Source: Gammaproteobacteria bacterium HGW-Gammaproteobacteria-1
Lineage (GTDB): Bacteria; Pseudomonadota; Gammaproteobacteria; Thiohalomonadales; Thiohalomonadaceae
Reading direction: 5' to 3'
DNA: 41,073 nucleotides
NCBI GenBank assembly: GCA_002840095.1
Contig: PGZL01000017.1
Location: forward strand, 1 to 41,073
The notes below the pieces were generated by a model. The model saw only the letters and a program-made list of their open reading frames with translations. It was not told the DNA's origin and searched no databases. Shown here piece by piece: positions 8,129 through 16,852 of this stretch. Position 1 is the first letter of the stretch; every line of letters starts with the position of its first letter. Made by a program: the position numbers and the translations under genes.

Positions 8129-9517
8129 ATGCAAAAGCTCGCCGTTTCCCACGGGCAGGACGCCACCGCGGCGTTCAAGGTCCCGCCGCACTCCATCGAG
8201 GCCGAGCAGGCCGTGCTTGGCGGCCTGATGCTGGACAACAGCGCCTGGGACAAGGTCGCCGACATGGTGGCCGAGGACGACTTTTACCGCCGCGACCATC
8301 GCCTCATCTTCCACGCCATCCGCCTGCTGGCGGAAAAGAGCGATCCCTGCGACGTGGTGACCCTGGCCGAGTGGCTGGACAAAAAGGGCGAGCTGGACGA
8401 CGCCGGCGGCATCGCCTATCTCGGCAGCCTGGCCGGCAACACCCCCAGCGCCGCCAACATCAAGTCCTATGCCGGCATCGTGCGCGAGCGCTCGGTGCTG
8501 CGCCAGCTGATCCGCGTCACCAACGAAATCGCCGACACCGCCTTCAGCCCGGAAGGGCGCACGGTGTTCGAGCTGCTGGACGAAGCGGAGAAGAAGGTCT
8601 ACCAGATCGCCGACCAGGGCGCGCGCGCGCGCGTCGGCTTCACCGGCATGAAGGACCTGCTGGTCAAGGCGGTGGACAAGATCGACCAGCTGTTCAGCAT
8701 GGACAGCCCCATCACCGGCGTCGCCACCGGCTACAACGACTTCGACGGCATGACCGCCGGCCTGCAAAAGTCAGACTTGATCATCGTCGCCGGCCGTCCC
8801 TCCATGGGCAAGACCTCCTTCGCCATGAACATCGTCGAGCACGTGGCCATCAAGGAACAGCGGCCGGTGGCCGTGTTCTCCATGGAAATGCCCGGCGAGG
8901 CGCTGGCCATGCGCATGATGTCCTCCCTCGGCCACATCGATCAGAAAAAAGTCCGTACCGGCAAGCTGGACGAGGACGACTGGCCGCGCCTGACCTCCGC
9001 CGTCAGCCTGCTGGCCGAGGCCCCCATCTTCATCGACGACACCCCGGCCCTGAGCCCGACGGAAATGCGCGCCCGCGCCCGCCGCCTGGCGCGCGAGCAG
9101 GAACACGGCCTCGGCCTCATCGTCATCGACTACCTGCAGCTGATGCAGGTGCCGGGCAGCAACGAAAACCGCACCGCGGAAATCTCCGAGATCTCGCGCT
9201 CCCTCAAGGCCCTGGCCAAGGAGCTCGAATGTCCGGTCATCGCCCTGTCCCAGCTCAACCGCTCGCTGGAGCAGCGCCCCAACAAACGCCCGGTGATGTC
9301 CGATCTGCGCGAGTCGGGCGCCATCGAGCAGGACGCCGACCTCATCGCCTTCATCTATCGCGACGAGGTCTACAACCCGGACAGCCCCGACAAGGGCACT
9401 GCCGAGGTCATCATCGGCAAGCAGCGTAACGGCCCCATCGGCACCGTGCGCCTCACCTTCCTCGGCCAGTACACCCGCTTCGAGAACTGCGCCCACGGGG
9501 GGTACGAGGAGTACTGA
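8129..9517 (+). CDS. dnaB: Replicative DNA helicase
   Basis: Hexameric 5'-3' helicase that drives the replication fork. The 462-residue product has the N-terminal DnaB domain (about 20-125, PHSIEAEQAVLGGLMLDN), a linker, and the RecA-like C-terminal domain with Walker A GRPSMGKTSFAMN (about 221-233), VFSMEM, Walker B LIVIDYLQLM and the RSLKALAKEL / LSQLNRSLEQR arginine-finger region. There is no intein. I chose ATG 8129 (MQKLAVSHGQDATAAFKVPP); the longer frame from 8057 reads through the preceding hairpin spacer. The stop codon overlaps the alr start (TGATG), so the two genes are translationally coupled. Confidence 0.97.
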   Translation: MQKLAVSHGQDATAAFKVPPHSIEAEQAVLGGLMLDNSAWDKVADMVAEDDFYRRDHRLIFHAIRLLAEKSDPCDVVTLAEWLDKKGELDDAGGIAYLGSLAGNTPSAANIKSYAGIVRERSVLRQLIRVTNEIADTAFSPEGRTVFELLDEAEKKVYQIADQGARARVGFTGMKDLLVKAVDKIDQLFSMDSPITGVATGYNDFDGMTAGLQKSDLIIVAGRPSMGKTSFAMNIVEHVAIKEQRPVAVFSMEMPGEALAMRMMSSLGHIDQKKVRTGKLDEDDWPRLTSAVSLLAEAPIFIDDTPALSPTEMRARARRLAREQEHGLGLIVIDYLQLMQVPGSNENRTAEISEISRSLKALAKELECPVIALSQLNRSLEQRPNKRPVMSDLRESGAIEQDADLIAFIYRDEVYNPDSPDKGTAEVIIGKQRNGPIGTVRLTFLGQYTRFENCAHGGYEEY

Positions 9518-10596
9518 TGCGCGCCACCCAGGTCGTCATCGATCTCGCGGCGCTGCGCCACAACCTGGCGCGTGCCCGCGCCGCCGCGCCGGGCAGCCGG
9601 GTGCTGGCGGCCATCAAGGCCAACGGCTACGGCCACGGCATGCTGCGGGTGGCCCGTGCCCTGGACGACGCCGACGGCTTCGGCGTGGCCTGCCTGGCCG
9701 AGGCGATCCAGCTGCGCGAGGCCGGGGTAACACAGCCTGTTGTGCTGCTGGAGGGCTTCTTCGGTGCCGACGAGCTGGAGGCCATCGCCCGCCACCGTTT
9801 CATCCCCGCCGTCCACAACCTCGCCCAGCTGGAACAGTTGGAGCAGGCGCGCCTGTCACAGCCGCTCACCGTCTGGCTCAAGGTGGACAGCGGCATGCAC
9901 CGCCTGGGCTTTCCCCTGCAACAGGCCCGGGCTGCCTGGCAAAGGCTGCATGCCTGCCCCAGCGTCGCCGAGGTGACCGGCTGCATGACCCACCTGGCCA
10001 ATGCCGACAATCTGGACGACAGCTTCACCGCCACCCAGATCGCCGAGTTCCACCGCCACACCGCCGGCCTGCCGGGACAGCGTTCCATTGCCAACTCCGC
10101 CGCCCTGCTGGGCTGGCCCGAGTCCCATAGCGACTGGGTCCGTCCCGGCATCATGCTGTACGGCATTTCGCCCCTGCTGGGGGGCCGCGGCGAACAGCAC
10201 GGGCTCAAGCCGGTGATGACCCTGCGTTCGGAACTCATCGCGGTGAATCACCTGAAACGCGGCGAGGCGGTGGGTTACGGCGGCGCCTTCGTCTGCCCTG
10301 AGGATATGACCGTGGGCGTGGTGGCGGCGGGCTACGGCGACGGCTATCCGCGCCATGTGCCCAACGGCGTACCGGTGCTGGTCAACGGCCGCCGCGCGCC
10401 CCTCATCGGCCGCGTCTCCATGGACATGCTTACCGTCGACCTGCGCGGCCAGCCCGGGGCCCGGCCCGGCGATCCGGTGGTGCTGTGGGGCGAGGGGTTG
10501 CCGGTGGAGGAGATCGCCGAACACGCCGGCACCATCGCCTACGAACTGCTGTGCCGCGTCATGCCGCGCGTCGACGCGGTCGAGAACGGCGCGTAA
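9517..10596 (+). CDS. alr: Alanine racemase
   Basis: PLP-dependent enzyme that interconverts L- and D-alanine for peptidoglycan synthesis in the cytoplasm. The 359-residue protein has the PLP-lysine motif AIKANGYGHG (Lys34), the barrel motifs KVDSGMHRLGF and ANSAALLGWP, WVRPGIMLYG, and the C-terminal beta domain with AAGYGDGYPRHVPNG (about 270-285, containing the second catalytic Tyr region) and GRVSMDML. The ATG overlaps the dnaB stop, and the alr stop overlaps the start of the Nudix gene. The dnaB-alr pairing is common in gammaproteobacteria. Confidence 0.97.
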   Translation: MRATQVVIDLAALRHNLARARAAAPGSRVLAAIKANGYGHGMLRVARALDDADGFGVACLAEAIQLREAGVTQPVVLLEGFFGADELEAIARHRFIPAVHNLAQLEQLEQARLSQPLTVWLKVDSGMHRLGFPLQQARAAWQRLHACPSVAEVTGCMTHLANADNLDDSFTATQIAEFHRHTAGLPGQRSIANSAALLGWPESHSDWVRPGIMLYGISPLLGGRGEQHGLKPVMTLRSELIAVNHLKRGEAVGYGGAFVCPEDMTVGVVAAGYGDGYPRHVPNGVPVLVNGRRAPLIGRVSMDMLTVDLRGQPGARPGDPVVLWGEGLPVEEIAEHAGTIAYELLCRVMPRVDAVENGA

Positions 10597-11039
10597 TGCC
10601 CGGTCCCCAGGTCGGTGTCGGCGCCGTGGTGGTGAAGCAGGGGCGGGTGCTGCTGGTGCAGCGCGGCCGCCCCCCAGGCATTGGACTGTGGGCCATTCCC
10701 GGCGGCCGTCAGCGTCTGGGCGAAACCCTGCAACAGGCGGCGGAGCGCGAAATCCTGGAAGAGACCGGCATTACCATCCGTGCCTCCACTCCCATCTACA
10801 CCTGCGAACACATCGAGTGCGAGGCGGACGGCAGCGTGCGCTTTCACTACGTCATCGTCGACCTGGCGGCCGAGTACCTGGGCGGCGAGCCGCAGGCCGG
10901 CGACGACGCCAGCGCCACGCGCTGGGTGGCCTGGAGCGAACTGCCCGGCCTGCCGCTCAATGCCACCACGCGCACTGCGCTGGCCACGCTGTTCCCCGCC
11001 GAGGCGGGGCCGTATGTGCTTCCAATGCAGGATGAGTAA
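10596..11039 (+). CDS. Nudix hydrolase
   Basis: A 147-residue single-domain Nudix protein. The Nudix box is complete at residues 37-59 (Gly37, Glu43, Arg51, Glu52, Glu55, Glu56, Gly58), so metal-dependent hydrolysis of a nucleoside diphosphate linked to another moiety is expected. The sequence resembles ADP-ribose-pyrophosphatase/MutT-like COG1051 proteins (VGVGAVVVKQGRVLLVQRG), but the substrate cannot be read from it. The ATG overlaps the alr stop (TAATG), which implies translational coupling with dnaB-alr. A repeat element follows. Confidence 0.88.
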   Translation: MPGPQVGVGAVVVKQGRVLLVQRGRPPGIGLWAIPGGRQRLGETLQQAAEREILEETGITIRASTPIYTCEHIECEADGSVRFHYVIVDLAAEYLGGEPQAGDDASATRWVAWSELPGLPLNATTRTALATLFPAEAGPYVLPMQDE

Positions 11040-11061
11040 AGTGCAGCGCACCCACCCCATG

Positions 11062-11187
11062 AGATACAAGTGCAAAGAGACAAGATACCAGGGAAGAAAC
11101 TCGCTACGCTCGTTGCGTCGGAGATTCAAACAGTCGTGCGCACAGCGCACTCCTCCCCTTGTATCTTGTCCCTTTGCTCTTGTATCT
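11062..11187. repeat. Palindromic element, GATACAAG-arm family (copy 1)
   Basis: Left arm 11062-11095 (GATACAAGTGCAAAGAGACA) is the inverted repeat of right arm 11155-11187 (TCTTGTCCCTTTGCTCTTGT). The interior contains a smaller hairpin around GTGCGCACAGCGCAC. A related sequence follows dsbC at 25700. It separates the Nudix gene from the small gene before radA. Confidence 0.8.
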
Positions 11188-11201
11188 GATTATTGGCCGT
11201 T

Positions 11202-11417
11202 ATGAACAAGGCGAAACTGATGAGTCTGCTGCCGCTGTCGATGTCACTGTCGGCCTGCACCGCCGAGTTGGGCGCGGTGGGGATCATCCTGCTGACGGTG
11301 CTGCTGCCGGCGGCCTTCGTGTTCCTGCTGCTGTGGGGGTTGCGCCGTCGGCGCGGCGCGCGCGCCAGGGACGAGAATGATCGGCGCAATTATCCCGATG
11401 CCGACGACAAGGAGTAG
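11202..11417 (+). CDS. Small lipoprotein/membrane protein upstream of radA
   Basis: A 71-residue product. Residues 1-18 look like a lipoprotein signal with lipobox LSAC (MSLLPLSMSLSACTAE). A second hydrophobic segment (about 23-46, GAVGIILLTVLLPAAFVFLL) is followed by an Arg-rich then acidic tail (RRRRGARARDENDRR ... DADDKE). It may therefore be a tailed membrane protein rather than a true lipoprotein. ATG 11202 was chosen; a TTG at 11193 is less likely. It ends 3 bases before radA, suggesting cotranscription. I do not recognise a family and propose no function. Confidence 0.55.
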   Translation: MNKAKLMSLLPLSMSLSACTAELGAVGIILLTVLLPAAFVFLLLWGLRRRRGARARDENDRRNYPDADDKE

Positions 11418-11420
11418 TTG

Positions 11421-12785
11421 ATGGCCAAGGGCAAAACCATATACACCTGCACCGAATGCGGTGCCCAGGCCCCCAAGTGGGCGGGGCAGTGCGGCGACTG
11501 CGGTGCCTGGAACAGCATGGTGGAGACGGTGGCCACGCCGCCTGCCGAGCGCAAGGGCCGCCATGCCGGTTACGCCGGTACCGCCGGCACCCTGACGGTG
11601 CAGAGCCTCAAAGAGGTGGCACCGGAGGAGACCTGTCGCCTGTCCACCGGCAGCAGTGAGTTCGACCGGGTGCTGGGCGGCGGCCTGGTGGCGGGTTCGG
11701 TGGTGCTGCTGGGCGGCGACCCGGGCATCGGCAAATCGACCCTGCTGCTGCAAACGCTGGCCACCCTGGGCGCCGGTCAGCGCACCCTCTATGTCACCGG
11801 CGAGGAATCGCCCCAGCAGGTGAGCATGCGCGCCCAGCGCCTCGGCCTGTCCGCCGACCATGTGCGCCTGCTCACCGAGACGCGGGTGGAGGACATCCTC
11901 GCCGTCGCCCAGCAGGAAAAGCCCCAGGTGCTGGTGGTGGACTCGGTGCAGACGGTGTACACCGAGCTGCTGCAGTCTGCCCCCGGTTCGGTGGCGCAGG
12001 TGCGCGAAAGCGCAGCGCAGCTGGTGCGTTACGCCAAGCAGAGCGGCACCGCGCTGTTCCTGGTGGGCCACGTGACCAAGGACGGCCAGCTGGCCGGGCC
12101 GCGGGTACTGGAGCACATGGTGGATACGGTGCTGTATTTCGAGGGCGACTCCGGTAGCCGCTACCGCGTGGTGCGTGCCTTCAAGAATCGCTACGGCGCG
12201 GTGAACGAGCTGGGCGTGTTCGCCATGACCGACAAGGGGCTGAAGGAGGTGACCAATCCCTCGGCAATCTTCCTGTCACGCCATGAGGAGGACGTGCCGG
12301 GCAGCGTCATCATGGTCACCATCGAGGGCAGCCGGCCGCTGCTGGTGGAAGTGCAGGCCCTGGTGGACGAGAGCCACCTGTCCAATCCGCGCCGCGTCAC
12401 CGTCGGCCTGGAGCACAACCGCCTGGCCATGCTGCTGGCCGTGCTGCACCGCCACGGCGGCATCGTCACCCACGACCAGGACGTGTTCGTCAACGTGGTC
12501 GGCGGCATGCGCGTCACCGAGACCGGCGCCGACCTGGCCACCCTGCTGGCGGTGCTGTCCAGCCTGCGCAGCCGGCCCCTGCCGCAGGGGCTGGTGGTGT
12601 TCGGCGAAGTGGGGCTGGCGGGCGAGATCCGCCCGGTACCCAACGGCCAGGATCGTTTGCGCGAAGCCGCCAAGCACGGCTTTACCCGTGCCCTGGTGCC
12701 GCTGGCCAACAAGCCCAAGCAGAAGGTGGACGGACTGGAAATCATCGGCGTGCGCCGCCTCGACGAGGCCTTGCAGCAGTTCTGA
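11421..12785 (+). CDS. radA: DNA repair protein RadA
   Basis: RecA-related ATPase that processes recombination intermediates and promotes branch migration with RecA. The 454-residue product has the N-terminal C4 zinc finger (Cys10, Cys13, Cys24, Cys27), the RecA-like core with Walker A GGDPGIGKSTLLLQ (from about 99), Walker B VLVVDSVQT, the RadA-specific motif near 255 as KNRYG (commonly KNRFG), and a C-terminal Lon-protease-like domain (GGMRVTETGADLATLLAVLS). The final 13 codons (GVRRLDEALQQF) lie in a 235-bp unit that is duplicated just downstream. The ATG at 11421 overlaps nothing but lies 3 bases after the small upstream gene. Confidence 0.96.
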   Translation: MAKGKTIYTCTECGAQAPKWAGQCGDCGAWNSMVETVATPPAERKGRHAGYAGTAGTLTVQSLKEVAPEETCRLSTGSSEFDRVLGGGLVAGSVVLLGGDPGIGKSTLLLQTLATLGAGQRTLYVTGEESPQQVSMRAQRLGLSADHVRLLTETRVEDILAVAQQEKPQVLVVDSVQTVYTELLQSAPGSVAQVRESAAQLVRYAKQSGTALFLVGHVTKDGQLAGPRVLEHMVDTVLYFEGDSGSRYRVVRAFKNRYGAVNELGVFAMTDKGLKEVTNPSAIFLSRHEEDVPGSVIMVTIEGSRPLLVEVQALVDESHLSNPRRVTVGLEHNRLAMLLAVLHRHGGIVTHDQDVFVNVVGGMRVTETGADLATLLAVLSSLRSRPLPQGLVVFGEVGLAGEIRPVPNGQDRLREAAKHGFTRALVPLANKPKQKVDGLEIIGVRRLDEALQQF

Positions 12786-13216
12786 TTTGAACAACCTGTC
12801 GCAGAGACGCGGAGGCGCAGAGGTGTTTATTTGCTGGAGTTTCGTGCGGGTGGATGCGCGGTGCTTTTTCACCTTACCGCGTTGCGTGTTGCCATAGCGC
12901 TCGCATTGCCAGGAGTCTTCTCCGCGCCTCCGCGTCTCTGCGGTAATTGGTGTTAGGGGGTTACTCGTTCCGAGACAGTTCGGCGTGCGCCGCCTCGACG
13001 AGGCCTTGCAGCAGTTCTGATTTGAACAACCTGTCGCAGAGACGCGGAGGCGCAGAGGTGTTTATTGGCTGGAGTTTCGTGCGGGTGGATGCGCGGTGCT
13101 TTTTCACCTTACCGCGTTGCGTGCTGCCATAGCGCTCGCATTGCCAGGAGTCTTCTCCGCGCCTCCGCGTCTCTGCGGCAAATTGGTGTTAGGGGGTTAC
13201 CCGCCCTGGGACAGTT
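12746..13216. repeat. 235-bp tandem duplication spanning the radA and pilZ-gene 3' ends
   Basis: Unit 1 (12746-12980) and unit 2 (12981-13216) are nearly identical. Both contain the last codons of radA with its stop (TGA at 12783-12785 and again at 13018-13020), the intergenic palindrome, and the tail of the convergent PilZ gene (degenerate at 12959-12982, intact at 13197-13220). Unit 2 has one extra base near 13180 and a few substitutions. Each unit holds an inverted repeat with arms like CGCAGAGACGCGGAGGCGCA (12800-12823 against 12920-12943). No other gene lies in this spacer. Confidence 0.93.
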
Positions 13217-13556
13217 CGGTGAGTTCGCGTTCGAGCAGGGATTCGTCGCCCAGATTGAGTTCCACCAGGCGCTTGAGATGGATGATGCTGTCCAGTTCGA
13301 TGTGATCGCAGCGGAAGCCAAGATGGCCGCCCTCGCAGTGCACCACGGTGCCGCCCATGCAGATCACCACGTCGCCGTCCAGGCGCAATTCCAGTTGACA
13401 GCCGGCGGCGGAATCCGCCTCCCAGTCGGCCGGGGCCGCGATCAGCGCGCCCTTGAGCGAGACGTCGATGAGGCGGCTGTCCCACCGGTCGCCGCCGCAG
13501 AACAGGGCGGCATGGCCGTCCATCGGGATGCGTTTGAAATGGCGCTTTTCTTCCAC
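13197..13556 (-). CDS. PilZ-domain protein (putative c-di-GMP receptor)
   Basis: A 119-residue stand-alone PilZ domain. The c-di-GMP-binding motifs are visible: RxxxR at Arg5-Arg9 (RHFKR) and D/NxSxxG as DVSLKG at 31-36. It should bind c-di-GMP and act through a partner. Start ATG 13556 lies 12 bases after the stop of the upstream FHA gene, so the two form an operon. Its 3' end lies at the junction of a tandem duplication, where a decayed second copy of its last codons is found. The partner cannot be named from sequence. Confidence 0.85.
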   Translation of the reverse strand: MEEKRHFKRIPMDGHAALFCGGDRWDSRLIDVSLKGALIAAPADWEADSAAGCQLELRLDGDVVICMGGTVVHCEGGHLGFRCDHIELDSIIHLKRLVELNLGDESLLERELTELSQGG

Positions 13557-13568
13557 CGCTGAAGTTCC

Positions 13569-14264
13569 TCAGTGCAGGGTGAACTGCATGCGCACGTTGC
13601 CGATCTGGATCACGTCGCCATCTTGCAGCTGCCAGGCCTTGTCGCCGATCTGGGTATCGCCGACCCGGGGCGGAGTATCGCCCTCCAGGTGCGTGAGGAA
13701 GAAGCCATCGTTGCGGTGGGCGATGACGGCCAGTTGCACGCCCGGCTTGCCCAGGTTCACCAGATTGTGTTTGAGGCTGATGGTCTTGCCCATGTTCTGC
13801 CCGTTGAGGATCTGCAGGAAGGCATGGCGGGGCGCATGGACCGGCGCCAACTGCACCGTGTCGGTTTCGATCGGCTCCGGCTCCGGTTGCGGCTCCTGCG
13901 CCTGTTCCGGTATGGCTTCGTCCAGTGCCACCGGCGCCACCTCGGGCTCCGCCGGTTCATCGGCGACGATGGCCGGTTCCAGCGTGAAGGTCAGGGTGTG
14001 TTTGCCGACCCGGATGTTGTCGCCGCTCTTCAGCGTGTACTCGTCGCTGATGCGCGCATTGTTGACGAAGGTACCGTCCGGGGTGTCCAGGTCGCGCAAT
14101 ACGGCGCTGTCACCGTTCAGCGTCACGCTGGCGTGGCGTGCCTGGATGGCGAGCGTATCGATGAAAACCTTGCAGGCGGGATCACTGCCTATGATGGTTT
14201 CACCTTCGCTCAAGGGGAAGTATTTGAGCAATTTACCCTTGAAAGAAAGGGTTAGCTTGGACAC
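13569..14264 (-). CDS. Tandem FHA-domain protein
   Basis: A 231-residue cytoplasmic protein with two FHA folds. The first (about 1-95) has the phosphothreonine-binding signature: Gly-Ser at IIGSDPACKV, Arg-His at ARHASV and Asn at FVNNARI. The second (about 140-231) keeps the shape (LVNLGKPGVQ ... AHRNDGFFL ... LQDGDVIQIGNVRMQF) but its Gly-Arg/Ser-His residues are altered, so it may not bind phosphopeptides. A Pro/Glu-rich linker (EPEPIETD) joins them. The gene heads an FHA-PilZ operon, suggesting a link between Ser/Thr phosphorylation and c-di-GMP. No Ser/Thr kinase gene is in the window. Confidence 0.85.
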   Translation of the reverse strand: MSKLTLSFKGKLLKYFPLSEGETIIGSDPACKVFIDTLAIQARHASVTLNGDSAVLRDLDTPDGTFVNNARISDEYTLKSGDNIRVGKHTLTFTLEPAIVADEPAEPEVAPVALDEAIPEQAQEPQPEPEPIETDTVQLAPVHAPRHAFLQILNGQNMGKTISLKHNLVNLGKPGVQLAVIAHRNDGFFLTHLEGDTPPRVGDTQIGDKAWQLQDGDVIQIGNVRMQFTLH

Positions 14265-14407
14265 GCAGGTCGCTCCGATAGTTATTCTTGCTGGCTAGTA
14301 TAGCCATGCCTTGATACTAAGGGTACTGCTGTTGCAGCCACGTATCGGCGCCTTGCTACCGTTGGGAACCCGCCGCTGCGAGTGGACGGCGGTTTGTCCA
14401 CCCCAGC

Positions 14408-15700
14408 CTAGTCCGGCGTCCCGGCCGCCGATTTCTCCCGGAAGTTGGGATCGATACGGACAGTCTTTACGGCATTGGCCGTGGTTTGCACTATTTCCAG
14501 CGGGTAGCCTGCCAGGAGCAGGCTGGTGCCCGCCTCCGGAATGGTTTCCAGGTATTCGATGATCATGCCGTTCAGCGTCTTCGGCCCGTCGGTGGGCAGG
14601 TTCCACTGCATCAGGCGGTTGAGGTCACGCACATTGGCGCTGCCCTCCACCAGGTAGGTACCGTCGTCCTGGGGATGGATGTCCTTGCTGAGGGCGGCCG
14701 GATCGGTGGTGAATTCGCCGACGATCTCTTCCAGGATGTCGTCCAGGGTCACCAGGCCCTGGATATCGCCGTATTCGTCCACCACCAGGGCGATGCGGCG
14801 GCGCTGCTGCTGGAAATTGAGCAGCTGGGTGTTGAGCGCCGTGCCCTCGGGGATGAAGTAGGGGTCGCGGATCACCTTCATGAAGGCATCGCGCGTCAGT
14901 TCGCCGTGCTTGTGCAGGGCCAGCACGTTGCGCAGGTGGACGATGCCCAGCACGTTGTCGATGCCGCCCTTGTAGATGGGCAGCCGGGTGTGCTGGCTGC
15001 TGCTGATCTGCTGCACGATGTCGACCCAGTCGTCTTCCAGATCGATGCCGGTGATCTCGTTGCGCGGGATCATGATGTCTTCCACCGTGACCTTTTCCAG
15101 GTCGAGGATGGAGAGCAGCATCTGCTGGTGGCGTTGCGGGATCATGTTGCCCGCCTCATTCACCACGGTGCGCAGCTCGTCGCTGGACAGGTGCAGCTTG
15201 GGCGCGTCGGCGGTGGATATGCCCACTAGGCGCAGCAGGCCGTTGGCGATGGCGTTCACCAGCCAGACCAGCGGATATAACACCCGCAGCAGCGGCTTGA
15301 GGACGAAGGCGGCGGGAAAGGCGACGCGTTCGGGGTGGAGCGCGGCCACGGTCTTGGGCGCCACTTCGGCGAAGATCAGGATCAGGAAGGTCAGGACGCC
15401 GGTGGCGATGGCGATGCCGGCCTCGCCGAACAGTTTCAGCCCCAGCACCGTGGCCGTGGACGAGGCAAGGATGTTGACGAAGTTGTTGCCCAGCAGGATC
15501 AGACCGATGAGCCGATCCGGACGTTGCATCAAGTCATATGCGCGGCGTGCGCCCGGATGCCCGCCTTTCTTTACCAAGTGGCGCAAACGGTAGCGGTTCA
15601 GGCTGAACAGGCCGGTTTCCGAGCCGGAGAAGAAGGCGGAGAGGAAAATCAGGACCACTAGGGTGCCGACCAGCAGGCCGGTGGGTATGTCGTCGATCAA
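14408..15700 (-). CDS. CorB/CNNM-family CBS-domain transporter (YfjD-like)
   Basis: Inner-membrane protein of the CNNM/CorB family, linked to Mg2+/Co2+ efflux. The 430-residue product has the DUF21/CNNM membrane domain (about 1-180: LVVLIFLSAFFSGSETGLFSLNRYR, with the conserved SGSE and GNNFVN stretches; FAEVAPKT), two CBS domains (about 205-325: IMIPRNEITGIDLEDDW and ALVVDEYGDIQGLVTLDDIL) and the C-terminal CorC_HlyC domain. E. coli has the same pair (ypjD-yfjD) next to ffh, and here the upstream gene is ypjD-like. It lies 75 bases downstream of that gene's stop. Confidence 0.9.
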   Translation of the reverse strand: MIDDIPTGLLVGTLVVLIFLSAFFSGSETGLFSLNRYRLRHLVKKGGHPGARRAYDLMQRPDRLIGLILLGNNFVNILASSTATVLGLKLFGEAGIAIATGVLTFLILIFAEVAPKTVAALHPERVAFPAAFVLKPLLRVLYPLVWLVNAIANGLLRLVGISTADAPKLHLSSDELRTVVNEAGNMIPQRHQQMLLSILDLEKVTVEDIMIPRNEITGIDLEDDWVDIVQQISSSQHTRLPIYKGGIDNVLGIVHLRNVLALHKHGELTRDAFMKVIRDPYFIPEGTALNTQLLNFQQQRRRIALVVDEYGDIQGLVTLDDILEEIVGEFTTDPAALSKDIHPQDDGTYLVEGSANVRDLNRLMQWNLPTDGPKTLNGMIIEYLETIPEAGTSLLLAGYPLEIVQTTANAVKTVRIDPNFREKSAAGTPD

Positions 15701-15774
15701 GAAGGGGTGATCCCTGTGGTTGTCAAAGTGTTTTGATTACAAAGGGTTGCGCATGCTCTGTCAACCCTCGCGGG

Positions 15775-16581
15775 TTAACGTTGGAGGATCAGCTCCAGTA
15801 CGAGCTTGCTGCCCAGATAGGCCGTCATGAGCAGAACGAAGCCCGCCAGGGTCCAGTAGATGGCCTTGCGGCCGCGCCAGCCGAAGCGCCAGCGTCCCCA
15901 GAGCAGGACGGCGAACACCACCCAGGCGAGGACCGAAAGCACCGTTTTGTGCACCAGATGCTGGGCCAGCATGTTTTCCAGGTACAGAAAGCCCGACAGC
16001 AGGGACAGGCTGAGCAGCAGGAAGCCCAGGCCGATCATGTGAAACAGCAGCCGTTCCATGGTTTCCAGCGGAGGCAGGGCGCGGATGAAGCCGCCGGGGT
16101 GGCGGTTGCGCAGGTGCCGGTCCTGGATGGCCAGCAGCATGGCCTGTACGGCGGCGAGGGCCAGCAGGCTGTAGGCCAGGATGGAGAGCAGGATGTGGAC
16201 CCGCATCTCGGCCGAACTCTGGGCCACCAGATTGGGTGAGGCGGGCCATACGGACTGCATCACCAGTGCCAGCGCGCTCAGCGGCAGCACGACGATGCCC
16301 AGGTTTTCCACCGGTTGGGTCAGCGAGGCCAGCAGCAGCAGCAGGGCCACCATCCAGGTGATGAGGGAGACGACATAGAAGAATTCCAGATCCAGCCCGT
16401 CCGGGCGGAAGATCCCTTTATAGATCAGCACGGCATGCAGGGTGGCACCGGCCAGGCCCGCCAACAGGGCCGGCAGCCGGGAGCGGGCGCCGGCTTCCGC
16501 GCCCAGTGCCAGGCGCCGCAGCAGCAGAAAGGTGGCCGTCAGGTAAAAAAGGACGGCGGGGAGGGTGAGAGCGATAGTCAT
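15775..16581 (-). CDS. ypjD: CcsA/YpjD-family inner-membrane protein
   Basis: Integral membrane protein of the cytochrome-c-assembly (CcsA-like) family, called YpjD in E. coli, with eight or so membrane helices. The C-terminal part shows the family's RGRKAIYW followed by TLAGFVLLMTAYLGSKLVLE, and central His residues (for example in HILLSILAYSLLALA and LLFHMIGLGF) that could ligate haem. The true role of YpjD is not settled. I chose ATG 16581 (MTIALTLPAVLFYLTATFLL), which places a membrane helix at the N-terminus; ATGs at 16608/16611 are also possible. The neighbouring CorB-like gene and nearby ffh match E. coli order. Confidence 0.85.
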   Translation of the reverse strand: MTIALTLPAVLFYLTATFLLLRRLALGAEAGARSRLPALLAGLAGATLHAVLIYKGIFRPDGLDLEFFYVVSLITWMVALLLLLASLTQPVENLGIVVLPLSALALVMQSVWPASPNLVAQSSAEMRVHILLSILAYSLLALAAVQAMLLAIQDRHLRNRHPGGFIRALPPLETMERLLFHMIGLGFLLLSLSLLSGFLYLENMLAQHLVHKTVLSVLAWVVFAVLLWGRWRFGWRGRKAIYWTLAGFVLLMTAYLGSKLVLELILQR

Positions 16582-16852
16582 GGTCGTCAGCAGTCGTTTG
16601 AGCGGCATCATCGCATAACTGGCGGCGGCGTTGAAGCAGGCGGCAGCGCCGGGACGTGATGGAACACACGTTACTGTCGCTGGAGCCGGTGCCGGCATTG
16701 CCTTATTCTTTGAGGCCGGCAGTGTGCAAACGGGTTGTATCGTGCTACAAAAGCAGCCGAACGTCGGTCGCTATAGTCGCCGGCGCGGTGAAAGCGGGCG
16801 GTGGCAGGGATGCACAGGAGTCCGTCTCGGGAGCAGGGGGCAGGAGAACGGT

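Noticed and set aside
5770-8265. An 831-residue minus-strand frame across rpsF to dnaB.
   Set aside because: It opposes five well-conserved genes and has shadow composition (Gln/His/Arg-rich).
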